Positions 22,155 to 30,872 of a stretch of DNA of 30,922 nucleotides are shown one piece after another. The notes below the pieces were generated by a model. It did not search any database. It was not told the origin of the DNA and was given only the letters and a program-made list of their open reading frames with translations. The stretch is from assembly GCA_964387495.1 (NCBI GenBank), contig CAYLXB010000041.1, positions 1-30,922 on the forward strand, given 5' to 3'. Each line of letters starts with the position of its first letter. Positions within the stretch are counted from its first letter, which is position 1. Position numbers and translations under genes: made by a program. The stretch is from DSXF01 sp964387495 (GTDB taxonomy: Bacteria > Chloroflexota > Anaerolineae > Anaerolineales > Villigracilaceae).

Positions 22155-22841
22155 ATGCCCATATACCGGGATCTCCCCCTCTCCATCGAAGTGGATGATT
22201 TGCTGCGTGCCCAGGGCGCCGACCCGCAAATCCTGCGTACACGCCGGCCGCGGCTCGTCCAGGCTGCGCAGGAAGCACTGGAAACAGGCAGGGACCTGCT
22301 CGACCCCATTGTGTTATCCGAAACCTATACTGTCCGCTCCCTGCGCCACGAACGCCTGGAACTGGAGGGCAGCGGGACGCTCAACGGCCCGCTGATCGCT
22401 ACACACCTGGCCGGCGCTCAACAGGTGATTGTTATGTTGTGCACGGTGGGGCCGCACTTGGAAACACAGGCCGCCGAACTGATGCGCAGTGATCCCGTGC
22501 GCGCCCTGGCGCTGGATGCGCTCGGCTCGGCCGCCGCCGAGGTGCTGGCGGTGGCTGCCTGCAACCGCATCGAGGCCGAGACAACTGCCAGGGGCTGGAA
22601 AGTGAGCATGCCGCTCAATCCCGGCATGATCGGCTGGCCGGTGGAACAGGGCCAGCCGGAAATCTTTGCCTGCCTGCAGGCCGGCCGGATCGGGGTACAA
22701 ATGACCGGCAGCCGCCTGATGAAGCCGCTCAAATCCATTTCCCTGGTAATCGGCCTGGGGCCCCAGCTTGGCAGCACAGGCAGGCCGTGCGACTACTGCA
22801 CCATGAGCGCCACCTGCCGCTACCAACACGACGATGCCTGA
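22155..22841 (+). CDS. Methionine synthase (MetH) activation-domain-like protein
   Basis: This 228-aa protein matches the stand-alone relatives of the MetH reactivation domain: VLSETYTVRSLRHERLELEG, VIVMLCTVGPHLE, LALDALGSAAAEVLAVAACN, then MPLNPGMIGWPVEQG. In MetH that domain binds SAM and helps remethylate oxidised cobalamin. Three cysteines at the end (Cys212, Cys215, Cys221, CDYCTMSATC) could hold an iron-sulfur cluster or metal. Its stop overlaps the RACo start by 8 bases, so the two are coupled and probably act together on a corrinoid protein. It likely has a leaderless start, with TATAAT 6 bases upstream. Confidence 0.82.
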   Translation: MPIYRDLPLSIEVDDLLRAQGADPQILRTRRPRLVQAAQEALETGRDLLDPIVLSETYTVRSLRHERLELEGSGTLNGPLIATHLAGAQQVIVMLCTVGPHLETQAAELMRSDPVRALALDALGSAAAEVLAVAACNRIEAETTARGWKVSMPLNPGMIGWPVEQGQPEIFACLQAGRIGVQMTGSRLMKPLKSISLVIGLGPQLGSTGRPCDYCTMSATCRYQHDDA

Positions 22842-24651
22842 ACAATCCACTTTCACGATCATCCTGCAGCCCATTGGCCGGCGAGTCGAGGTCAGCGCCG
22901 GGCAGAATCTCCTGGATGCCGCCCAGTCCAGCGGCATCGAACTGGCCTCGATCTGTGGGGGTGCGGGCACCTGCGGCACCTGCAAGGTGCGGATTGCCGC
23001 CGGGCAGGTCACCCCGCCAAGCCCGGACGAAGAGGCCAACTTCAGTGCCGAAGAACTTCGGGCAGGCTTCCGCCTGGCCTGTCAGGCCAGCCCGTTGGGC
23101 AATGTAACGGTCGAAATTCCGCCCGAATCGCTCTCCGCTCCCCAGCGGCTGCAGGTGGAAGGGCTGGAGACAGACACGGGGGTGGACCCGCTGGTTGCCG
23201 GGCTGGATATTCAGATCAAACCGCCGGACATTCATGACCTGCGCTCGGACGCCGGGCGCTTGTTCGAGGCCGCACTCCAGGGCGGGTACGCAGTGAACAG
23301 CCTGGCGCCGGCCCTGCTGGGGGATTTCTCCAACCGCCTGCGCAGCCTGGGCTGGGACCTGCGCCTGGCCTTGCGCGGGCAGGAAGTGACTGCCATCCTG
23401 CCCAGGGCGGCTCCCCTGCTGGGCCTGGCCGTGGATGTGGGCACCACCAAACTGGCCGCCTACTTGCTCGACCTGCAGACCGGCAGGACGCTTGCCAAGG
23501 CTGGGGCGATGAACCCGCAAATCGCCTACGGGGAGGATGTCATCAGCCGCATTGGCTACACAAATACCCATCCAGACGGCCGCAGAACCCTGCAGTCGCG
23601 TCTGGTGGAAACCCTGAACGGCATGTGTACCGAAATGTGCACCCAGGCCGGGGTTTCCTGCGGGCAGATCGTGGAGGCGGTGGTGGTGGGAAACACGGCC
23701 ATGCACCACCTGTTCGCCGGGCTGCCGGTGGAACAACTGGGGGCTGCGCCCTATGTCCCGGCGGTCAGCGGCAGCCTGGAACTCCGGGCAGCGGAATTGG
23801 GACTACAAATCGCCCCGGGGGCATATGTGTACCTGCCGCCCAACATCGCCGGCTATGTAGGCGCCGACCACGTATCCATGGTGCTGGCGACCAGCATCTG
23901 GCAGGCGGAACGCACCAGCATCGCCCTGGATATCGGCACGAACACCGAGATCAGCCTGGCGCACAACGGACGGCTGCTCTGCTGTTCCTGCGCCTCCGGT
24001 CCGGCTTTCGAAGGCGCACACATCGAGCACGGCATGCGTGCTGCGCCGGGCGCCATCGAACGCATCCAGATCGAAGCGGACCGTCTGCGCTATCAGACCA
24101 TCGGCGGGCAGGCGCCAATCGGCCTCTGCGGATCGGGCATCCTGGACGCGGTGGCCGGAATGTGCAAGGTGGGCATCCTGGATTCGCGCGGCAGCCTGCA
24201 CGAGGGGCACCCGAACGTACGCCGCGGCAGCCGGGCCATGGAACTGCTGCTGGCAGATGCCAGGGCAAGCGGCCATGGGCGGGACGTGAGCCTGAGCCGC
24301 CGGGATGTGAACGAGATCCAACTCGCCAAGGCTGCCATCCGCGCCGGGGTGGAAATCCTCTTATCGGAGGCGGGTATCACTGCCGGGGAAATCGAGGCCT
24401 TCATCGTCGCCGGAGCATTTGGAACCTATATCCATATACCCAGCGCCATCCAGGTGGGCATGTTCCCGGACCTGCCGCTGGAGCGTTTCCAGCAGGTGGG
24501 TAATGCCGCCGGCACCGGCGCCCGGCAGATGCTGGTCTCAGCCGAACGCCGCCGCAAGGCCGAAGAAATTTCAGAACGGCTGGAGTACTTCGAACTTTCG
24601 GCCCACCCCGCTTTCATGCAGATTTATACGAAATCCCTGTTATTGGAGTAA
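22834..24651 (+). CDS. RACo-type reductive activator of corrinoid proteins (2Fe-2S plus ASKHA ATPase)
   Basis: This 605-aa protein has an N-terminal [2Fe-2S] ferredoxin domain with Cys41, Cys47, Cys50 and Cys83 (CGGAGTCGTC and RLAC). A middle linker is followed by a C-terminal DUF4445/ASKHA ATPase with GLAVDVGTTKLAAYLLD, VVVGNTAMHHLFAG, ALDIGTNTEI, CSCASGPAFEGAHI and AFIVAGAFGTYI. RACo and RamA-like proteins use ATP to drive Co(II) corrinoid to Co(I) so that methyl transfer can resume. The ferredoxin-type N-terminus puts it in the RACo group rather than RamA, which carries C-terminal 4Fe-4S clusters. It overlaps the MetH-activation-like gene and lies about 2.6 kb before the corrinoid protein gene, its likely target. 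Confidence 0.92.
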   Translation: MPEQSTFTIILQPIGRRVEVSAGQNLLDAAQSSGIELASICGGAGTCGTCKVRIAAGQVTPPSPDEEANFSAEELRAGFRLACQASPLGNVTVEIPPESLSAPQRLQVEGLETDTGVDPLVAGLDIQIKPPDIHDLRSDAGRLFEAALQGGYAVNSLAPALLGDFSNRLRSLGWDLRLALRGQEVTAILPRAAPLLGLAVDVGTTKLAAYLLDLQTGRTLAKAGAMNPQIAYGEDVISRIGYTNTHPDGRRTLQSRLVETLNGMCTEMCTQAGVSCGQIVEAVVVGNTAMHHLFAGLPVEQLGAAPYVPAVSGSLELRAAELGLQIAPGAYVYLPPNIAGYVGADHVSMVLATSIWQAERTSIALDIGTNTEISLAHNGRLLCCSCASGPAFEGAHIEHGMRAAPGAIERIQIEADRLRYQTIGGQAPIGLCGSGILDAVAGMCKVGILDSRGSLHEGHPNVRRGSRAMELLLADARASGHGRDVSLSRRDVNEIQLAKAAIRAGVEILLSEAGITAGEIEAFIVAGAFGTYIHIPSAIQVGMFPDLPLERFQQVGNAAGTGARQMLVSAERRRKAEEISERLEYFELSAHPAFMQIYTKSLLLE

Positions 24652-24665
24652 GGAAAGGAGATGAC

Positions 24666-27098
24666 ATGTCAAGAGAACCGATCGAAGTCCAGCGCCGGCG
24701 CAAAGGCTCCAGGCCAACCGGCCGGGCCGAGGCGCCCCGGCGCGATACCGGCGGCAGTCAGGGGGAGATGCCGTCAGGTGGGAGCTTTTCTTCAGGCGGT
24801 GGCTTCCCGCGTCCGGCCGGAGGCATACCGACGCGCGGGAAACAAATCGGTGGCTGCGGCACGATCCTGATCCTGCTGCTGGTTGTCGGCTATTACCTGA
24901 TCTCAGGCGGGCTGCCGGATTTGAGCGGAGCGGGGGGGAACGGGGCAGCCCCTCTGGAACCGCAGACCTATAACCAGGAGGAACCCTTCACGGCGGCTGA
25001 ACAACCTGTCTCGAATTTCACACCGCCGGCCCCTGCCACCGGCGCCGGGCAGACCTGGACCGTGATGCTCTACCAGGATGCGGACGACCAGGTGCTTGAA
25101 AAAGATATCTTCGTCGACCTGAACGAGGCCGAGCGCGTCGGTTCGAGCGAGCGGGTGCGCATCGTGGCCCAGATCGACCGCTTCCGCGGCGCATTCCAGG
25201 GCGATGGAAACTGGAGCGGTGCGCGCCGCTATTACGTGACGCAGGATAACGACCTGGACCGGATTAATTCACAGATGGTCGAGGACCTGGGTGAAGTCAA
25301 TATGGCCGACGGGCAGACCCTGGCCGGTTTCATCCAGTGGGCGGCCACGAACTTCCCGGCAGACAAATACGTCCTGATCCTTTCAGACCACGGCATGGGC
25401 TGGCCTGGAGGCTGGAGCGACCCGGCCCCCGGCGGTTCAGATCCCAGCCGCGCCCCGCTGGCAGCCCGCATCGGCGAGAACCTGTTCCTGATGGAAATGG
25501 ACCAGGCCATCCGCCAGGGCATGCAGGCAGCAGGTATCAACAAGTTCGAAATGATCGGCCTGGATGCCTGCCTGATGTCGCAAATCGAGGTCATGACCAC
25601 GCTCCAGCCCTATGCCCGTTATGCGGTTGCCTCTGAAGAGACCGAGCCTTCCCTGGGCTGGGCATATGCTTCCTTCCTGGGCGACCTGGTGGAACACCCA
25701 GAAATGAGCGGTGCGGCCCTCAGCAAACTGATCGTGGAAAGCTACATCCAGGGCGACCAGCGCATCGCCGACCCTGCCGCACGGGCAGATTTCCTGCAGC
25801 AGGGTTCACCCATGGGCGGCCTGTTTGGGTATGGCAATGTCTCCGCCGAACAACTGGTGGCCCAGCTGGAACAGAATATCACCATCTCGGCCATCGACCT
25901 GCAAACCCTGCCCGTGCTGACACAGGGCCTGAACGATTTCGCCTACTTCCTGCAAAACGACGACCAGCGGCTGGTGGCCGAAGCCCGCAATTACACCCAA
26001 TCCTACACCAGCATTTTCGGGCGCCAGGTCCCGGCTTCATATATTGACCTGGGACACTTTGCCATGTTGATGGCGAACAATACTTCCGACGCCCGCGTCA
26101 AGCAGTCTGCCCAGGACCTGATCGCGAACCTGCAGCAGTCCGTAATTGCCGAAAAGCACGGCAGCGGCAAGCGCGGCTCCACCGGCTTGGCCATCTACTT
26201 CCCGAACTCCACGCTCTACAGCTCGCCGCTTTCGGGACCCCAATCCTACACCGCCATCGCGAAGCGCTTTGCTTCCGAAACCCTCTGGGATGATTTCCTG
26301 GCTTTCCATTACCTTGACCGGGGTTTCGAATCCCAGACCCGCGAGCCATATGTGCCCGCAGAGGGATTCTTGGTACGGGCACCCGGCTTGGGAAACATCT
26401 CAATCTCGAACATCACTGCCTCAAGCAGTACGGCCGCTCCCGAACAGCCGGTGACCCTGAGCATGGAGGTCAGCGGAGAAAATATCGGTTATGTGTACCT
26501 GTTCGTGGGTTACTACGATCAGGCCTCCAACTCGATGGCCGTGGTGGATACGGATTACCTGGAAAGCCCCGATACGCGCGATGTGAACGGCGTGTATTAC
26601 CCGGTCTGGAATGAAAATGGGTTCGAACTGTCCTTCAAATGGGATCCGATCGTCTTCGCGGTCAACGACGGGCAGAACCAGGTGCCGGCTCTCTTCACCC
26701 CGACCACCTACGGCGCCTCTGCCGAAGAGGCCGTCTATAAAGTCCAGGGCACTTACACCTTTGTGGACAGCGGCCAGCGTGTCAACGCCTCCCTGCTCTT
26801 CCAGGGTGAGAACCTGGTGCAGGTCTTCGGATTTACCGGTTCAGAGGAAGCTGGCGCGCCGCGCGAGATCACCCCGCAGGATGGCGATACCTTCACCGTG
26901 GCAGAGAAATGGATCGAAAACCAGGCTGACGGGACGAGCCGGATCGTCTATGAACAGGGCGGGACGCTCACCTTTGGCCCGACCCCGTTCAAGTGGGAAA
27001 CCCTTTACGCGGCAGCCGGGAATTACGTGGTCGGCTTCATCATCGAAGACCTGGATGGCAACGCCTACCCGGTATACACCACCATCGTCGTGGAGTAA
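24666..27098 (+). CDS. Membrane-anchored clostripain-type (C11) cysteine peptidase
   Basis: This 810-aa protein has a basic Gly/Pro-rich N-terminal tail (1-60), one membrane helix (about 64-82), and a disordered linker to about 125. The peptidase domain follows, with WTVMLYQDADDQVLE, the catalytic His242 in LSDHGMGW and the catalytic Cys302 in GLDACLMSQ. The final 250 residues are beta-rich and may be a surface or substrate-binding region. The peptidase domain should face outside the cell. Clostripain-family enzymes often cleave after Arg, but specificity here is unknown. AAGGAG precedes the ATG, 14 bp after the RACo stop, so it is probably in that operon although no functional link to corrinoids is evident. 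A strong terminator follows. Confidence 0.88.
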   Translation: MSREPIEVQRRRKGSRPTGRAEAPRRDTGGSQGEMPSGGSFSSGGGFPRPAGGIPTRGKQIGGCGTILILLLVVGYYLISGGLPDLSGAGGNGAAPLEPQTYNQEEPFTAAEQPVSNFTPPAPATGAGQTWTVMLYQDADDQVLEKDIFVDLNEAERVGSSERVRIVAQIDRFRGAFQGDGNWSGARRYYVTQDNDLDRINSQMVEDLGEVNMADGQTLAGFIQWAATNFPADKYVLILSDHGMGWPGGWSDPAPGGSDPSRAPLAARIGENLFLMEMDQAIRQGMQAAGINKFEMIGLDACLMSQIEVMTTLQPYARYAVASEETEPSLGWAYASFLGDLVEHPEMSGAALSKLIVESYIQGDQRIADPAARADFLQQGSPMGGLFGYGNVSAEQLVAQLEQNITISAIDLQTLPVLTQGLNDFAYFLQNDDQRLVAEARNYTQSYTSIFGRQVPASYIDLGHFAMLMANNTSDARVKQSAQDLIANLQQSVIAEKHGSGKRGSTGLAIYFPNSTLYSSPLSGPQSYTAIAKRFASETLWDDFLAFHYLDRGFESQTREPYVPAEGFLVRAPGLGNISISNITASSSTAAPEQPVTLSMEVSGENIGYVYLFVGYYDQASNSMAVVDTDYLESPDTRDVNGVYYPVWNENGFELSFKWDPIVFAVNDGQNQVPALFTPTTYGASAEEAVYKVQGTYTFVDSGQRVNASLLFQGENLVQVFGFTGSEEAGAPREITPQDGDTFTVAEKWIENQADGTSRIVYEQGGTLTFGPTPFKWETLYAAAGNYVVGFIIEDLDGNAYPVYTTIVVE

Positions 27099-27142
27099 AT
27101 CTGCCAGGAAATCCATTCGAAAACCATCACGCTCCTGCTATC

Positions 27143-27172
27143 AAAAACGCCGCCATTTTTGGTGGCGTTTTT
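27143..27172 (+). terminator. Rho-independent terminator after the peptidase gene
   Basis: AAAAACGCCGCC (27143-27154) pairs with GGTGGCGTTTTT (27161-27172) around ATTTTT with one wobble, ending in the T run of the stem. The symmetrical A and T runs would let it work on both strands. Confidence 0.82.
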
Positions 27173-27217
27173 GTGCATTAAATGCAATTTTCGTGGCATT
27201 TTTATGAATTAAATATA
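27162..27217 (+). repeat. Imperfect direct repeat of 25 bp at a 31-bp period
   Basis: 27162-27186 (GTGGCGTTTTTGTGCATTAA and on) and 27193-27217 (GTGGCATTTTTATGAATTAA and on) agree at 20 of 25 positions. The first copy includes the 3' arm of the terminator and the small palindrome TGCATTAAATGCA. Confidence 0.55.
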
Positions 27218-27294
27218 TCAATCTTTGAAATACGAAGTTGTAAAATTATTTCAAACGAACGCTCAAAAACTTTCAACCCAGGAGGAGGTCACGC
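27218..27294 (+). promoter_or_regulatory. AT-rich leader of the corrinoid methyltransferase operon
   Basis: Between the terminator and the corrinoid gene there is an AT-rich stretch with TTGAAA at 27225-27230 and several TA-rich candidates for a -10 near 27241-27252. The spacings are not good enough to name one promoter. GGAGG lies 6-7 bases before the ATG at 27295. I see no known riboswitch fold. Confidence 0.35.
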
Positions 27295-27942
27295 ATGTCG
27301 GAAGAATTATTCCAGGCCATGGCTCAGAGTGTGATCGACGGAGAGCCCGAAAAAGCCGCGGAACTGGCCGCCCGGGCCCTGGATGCCGGGGTGGATCCGC
27401 TGGAGGCAATCAACAAAGGTTTCGTCCAGGGCGTCAACCACGTCGGCAGCCAGTTCAGTTGCGGCGAGATGTTCCTGCCCGACCTGGTGCTGGCCGGAGA
27501 GGCCATGAAATCCGCCGTCGCGGTGCTTGAACCAGAGATGAAACGCCGCGGCACCGCCCGCCAGGTGCTCGGCAGGGTGGTCATTGGCACCATTCAGGGC
27601 GATATCCACGATATCGGCAAGACGCTGGTGGCCACCATGCTGTCCGCCAGCGGGTTCGAGGTATATGACCTGGGGGTGGATGTGGCGCCGGAAAAGTTCG
27701 TGGAGAAAGCCCGCGAGGTGGGAGCGGACATCGTCGGGATGAGCGCCCTGTTGACCACCACGATGGTCAATCAGAAGACCGTCATCGAGATGCTGGAGGA
27801 TATGGGCATGCGCCAGGGCGTCAAGGTGATGGTGGGCGGCGCGCCGGTGACCCGCGAATGGACAAGCCAGATCGGGGCCGATGGCTACAGCGAAGATGCC
27901 ATCGGTGCGGTGATGGCTGCCAAAAAGTTGATCGGAGCATAG
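27295..27942 (+). CDS. Corrinoid (B12-binding) protein of the MttC/MtbC family
   Basis: This 215-aa protein has the helical cap domain (residues 1-85, with AINKGFVQGVNHVGSQFSCG and EMFLPDLVLAGEAM) and a Rossmann B12 domain with GDIHDIG (Asp103, His105, Gly108). His105 supplies the lower cobalt ligand. The later loop GMSALLTTTM and MVGGAPVTRE complete the family pattern. It receives methyl groups from the MttB partners and hands them to a second methyltransferase that is not in the window. It is the first gene of the operon, 9 bp before the first MttB gene. Its length is typical. Confidence 0.95.
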   Translation: MSEELFQAMAQSVIDGEPEKAAELAARALDAGVDPLEAINKGFVQGVNHVGSQFSCGEMFLPDLVLAGEAMKSAVAVLEPEMKRRGTARQVLGRVVIGTIQGDIHDIGKTLVATMLSASGFEVYDLGVDVAPEKFVEKAREVGADIVGMSALLTTTMVNQKTVIEMLEDMGMRQGVKVMVGGAPVTREWTSQIGADGYSEDAIGAVMAAKKLIGA

Positions 27943-27951
27943 GAGGCCGGC

Positions 27952-29415
27952 ATGAACATCGAACGTCCCCTCATCGAACCCATTCGCACCTCGTTCCGGG
28001 TGCAGTTTGCCACCGACGAACAACTGGACATGCTCCAGGAGGCTACCCTCCAGATGCTGGAAAAGGTCGGTGTGCGCTTTCCGTCCGAAAAAGCCCTGCG
28101 CATCTTCTCCGACCACGGTGCGCAGGTGGACAAAACCACACAAATCGTCAAACTCCCGCGCGATCTGGTGATGAAAGCCATGTCCACCGTACCGCGCTAT
28201 TTCAAACTGGGAGCGCGCTCAGCGGATTGCGACCTCCAGCTCCAGGAGAATGTAACCTATTTCTGCACCGATGGCTGCGGCGTGGAAACCGTCGACCTGG
28301 AAACCCGCCGGCGGCGGCCCTCCTGCAAGGCAGATGTGGGCATGATGGCCCATCTCGCAGACTACCTCTCGGCCGCAGCCTTCTACTGGCCGATGGTCAG
28401 CGCCCAGGATTACGGCCGGACAGCCCCCCTGCACGAGATGGATGCCTCCTGGAACAATACCGTCAAGCACGTGCAGAGCGAGACGATCATGGGCGAAAAG
28501 CCCTGCCAGTACGCGCTGGAAATGGCCCGGGTCATCACCGGGAGCGCGGAAGAGCTGCGCCGCCGTCCCATCTTCTCCTTGACGGTCTGCACAATCGCTC
28601 CGTTGGTACAAGATAAGGAAGGCATCGAAGGGGCCCTGGTGCTGGCCGATGCCGGGGTGCCGGTCGGCTTCCTGGCCATGCCCACCCTGGGCACCACAGC
28701 TCCGGCCACCCTGCCGGGGGCCTACGTGGTGGGCGATGCCGAGATCATCAGCGCCACGGTGCTGATGCAGCTGGCTGCACCGGGCGCGCCGGTCTTCCAT
28801 TCCATGATGCAGGCCTGGGCCGATCCGCGCAGCGGCAACTACATCAGTTACTCGCTGGACAACCGCGCCCGTTATGCGGTGGTGGACATGGCCCATCGCT
28901 GGAAGATGCCGGCCTTCGGCGGGTGCTACGGCACCGACTCGCCCGTGGCCGGGAACTGGCAGTCAGCCGCAGAGGTCGCCCTCGACCCGTTCACCATCGG
29001 GCTGGCAGGGGCGGAATTCGTCACCGGCATCGGCCTGTCGAACACCTATACCCTGCTCTACCCTGAATCCATTATTCTGGATGCCGATCTGTACCACCGG
29101 GCGCGCTACCAGTTGATGCACATGGATGTCAATCCGGAAACCCTGGCGCTGGATGTGATCGCGGCAGTCGGGCCGGGCGGTCATTTCCTGGCCCAGAAGC
29201 ACACCCGCACGCATATGCGCACCGCCTTGAAACCCGCCATCGTGCACGAGATCGGGGCGGACGGAAAATACCGCGACCCGGTGGAAGCCGCCCGCGACAA
29301 GGCAGCCTGGATCCTGAAGAATTACCAGCCGGAACGGCTCGAGGAAGCCCAACAGCATGAATTGAGCCGCATCCTGGCCGCCGCGGACAAGGAACTGGGG
29401 GGCGGAAAGTCATGA
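27952..29415 (+). CDS. MttB-family amine methyltransferase, non-pyrrolysine, copy 1
   Basis: This 487-aa TIM-barrel methyltransferase of the trimethylamine methyltransferase family has TDGCGVETVDLETRRRR, FYWPMVSAQDYG, NTVKHVQSET, a central GTTAPATLPGAYVVGDAEI, and the C-terminal VGPGGHFLAQKHTRTHMR. No in-frame amber codon is present and the length is full. It therefore belongs to the pyrrolysine-free branch, whose studied members (MtgB, MtpB, MtcB, MtyB) demethylate glycine betaine, proline betaine, carnitine or gamma-butyrobetaine. The substrate here is not known. It overlaps copy 2 by ATGA. It should charge the corrinoid protein encoded 9 bp upstream. Confidence 0.93.
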   Translation: MNIERPLIEPIRTSFRVQFATDEQLDMLQEATLQMLEKVGVRFPSEKALRIFSDHGAQVDKTTQIVKLPRDLVMKAMSTVPRYFKLGARSADCDLQLQENVTYFCTDGCGVETVDLETRRRRPSCKADVGMMAHLADYLSAAAFYWPMVSAQDYGRTAPLHEMDASWNNTVKHVQSETIMGEKPCQYALEMARVITGSAEELRRRPIFSLTVCTIAPLVQDKEGIEGALVLADAGVPVGFLAMPTLGTTAPATLPGAYVVGDAEIISATVLMQLAAPGAPVFHSMMQAWADPRSGNYISYSLDNRARYAVVDMAHRWKMPAFGGCYGTDSPVAGNWQSAAEVALDPFTIGLAGAEFVTGIGLSNTYTLLYPESIILDADLYHRARYQLMHMDVNPETLALDVIAAVGPGGHFLAQKHTRTHMRTALKPAIVHEIGADGKYRDPVEAARDKAAWILKNYQPERLEEAQQHELSRILAAADKELGGGKS

Positions 29416-30872
29416 GCGGCTTCAGCAGCACCCCCCTCCTCCAGCCTCTGGTGCCCGCTTTCCACCTGCGCATGTTGAACGATGAACAACTGGCAGGTTT
29501 CAAAGCCGCCACGCTGGAAATCCTGGAGGAGGCCGGTGTTCACTGCCCGTCCGCCCGGGCGCGGGCCATTTACGCCGAACACGGCGCGCAGGTCGATGAG
29601 TCGACCCAGGTCGTCCGCTTCCCGCCGGAAGTGGTGCTGAGGACCATGGCCTGCGCGCCGCGTTTCTACACCATGGCAGCGCGCTCCCCCGAGCACGATA
29701 TCCGCCTGGACGGCACGGCCATGTATTGCGCCACGGACGGCTGCGGGGTGGAGACGATCGATTTCGAGACACGCCAGCGGCGGCCTTCCCGCAAGGAGGA
29801 TATCGCACGCATGGCGCGCGTGGCCGACGCCCTGCCCGCTGTGGCCTTCTACTGGCCCATCGTCAGCGCCCAGGACTTTCCCGCCATTGCCCCACTGCAC
29901 GAACTGGAAGCCTCCTTTGCCAACACCGTCAAGCATATCCAGACCGAGACAGTGATGGACGAGAAAACGGCGCGCTATGCGCTGGAGATGGCAACCGTCA
30001 TTGCCGGTGATGGAGAACGCCTGCGCAAACGGCCGGTGCTTTCGGCATTGATTTGCACCATTGCACCCCTGGCACAGGACATCGGCGGGATGGAAGCCGC
30101 GCTGGTGCTGGCGGAGGCGGGCATCCCCGTCGGCTTCATGTCCATGGCCAACGCCGGCTCGACCGGGCCGGCCACCATCGCCGGGACCCTCGCTGCGGCA
30201 GATGCAGAAATCGTGGCTGCGCTGGCCCTGGTCCAGATGGCCCGGCCGGGCGCGCCCGTCTATTACTCCATGATGCCCGGCATCATGCATCCCCACACAG
30301 GCGCCTACCTGGGCACCACCTGGGAGGCGGACCCCATGTACCCAATGGGCGTGGAATTGGCGCACATGTGGGGCGTGCCTACCCTGGCAGCCATGTTCGG
30401 CCCGGATGCACCCGCTCCCGGCTGGCAGTCTGCCGCCGAGGTGGCCTCCTCCCTGGCGCTGGATGCCCTGTGCGGTGCAGAAACCGGCTCCGGCATGGGG
30501 CTGCTGGAAGGCTGCACCCTGCTGGTTCCCGAAGAACTGGCCCTGGCAGCCGACATCTATGAACGCGTCCGCATCAGCCTGGCCGGGCTGGATACCAGCC
30601 GGGAAGCAATGGCCCTGGACGTGATCAAGGAGGTTGGACCGCGCGGGCACTTCCTGGCACACCGGCATACCCGCCAGCATATCCGCCGCCTGCGCTTCTC
30701 CGACCTGACCTTCCAGCCGGAAGCCGCCGGCGGCTTCCGCGATCCGCTGGAGGTCGCCCGCGAAAAAGTAAGCCGCATCCTGAGGGAGCACCACCCCCGG
30801 CCGCTGGAGCCGGAGCAGCAGGCCGAACTCAGCCGCATCCTGAAAGCAGCAGAAAGTGACCTGTTGGACTAG
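29412..30872 (+). CDS. MttB-family amine methyltransferase, non-pyrrolysine, copy 2
   Basis: This 486-aa paralogue of the preceding gene shares TDGCGVETIDFETRQRR, FYWPIVSAQDF, NTVKHIQTET and VGPRGHFLAHRHTRQHIR, but differs clearly in the middle. Copy 1 reads QAWADPRSGNYISY where this one reads PGIMHPHTGAYLGT, and copy 1 reads GGCYGTDSP where this one reads AAMFGPDAP. These parts line the barrel mouth in the family, so a different methyl donor is plausible. Its start overlaps copy 1, which suggests a paired or shared-corrinoid arrangement. It ends with a TAG that follows a complete family-length C-terminus, so this is an ordinary stop and not a pyrrolysine codon. Confidence 0.93.
   Translation: MSGFSSTPLLQPLVPAFHLRMLNDEQLAGFKAATLEILEEAGVHCPSARARAIYAEHGAQVDESTQVVRFPPEVVLRTMACAPRFYTMAARSPEHDIRLDGTAMYCATDGCGVETIDFETRQRRPSRKEDIARMARVADALPAVAFYWPIVSAQDFPAIAPLHELEASFANTVKHIQTETVMDEKTARYALEMATVIAGDGERLRKRPVLSALICTIAPLAQDIGGMEAALVLAEAGIPVGFMSMANAGSTGPATIAGTLAAADAEIVAALALVQMARPGAPVYYSMMPGIMHPHTGAYLGTTWEADPMYPMGVELAHMWGVPTLAAMFGPDAPAPGWQSAAEVASSLALDALCGAETGSGMGLLEGCTLLVPEELALAADIYERVRISLAGLDTSREAMALDVIKEVGPRGHFLAHRHTRQHIRRLRFSDLTFQPEAAGGFRDPLEVAREKVSRILREHHPRPLEPEQQAELSRILKAAESDLLD

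Noticed and set aside
30870..30872. TAG at the end of the second MttB gene as a pyrrolysine codon
   Set aside because: The protein is already full family length at that point and no amber codon lies near the usual pyrrolysine position.
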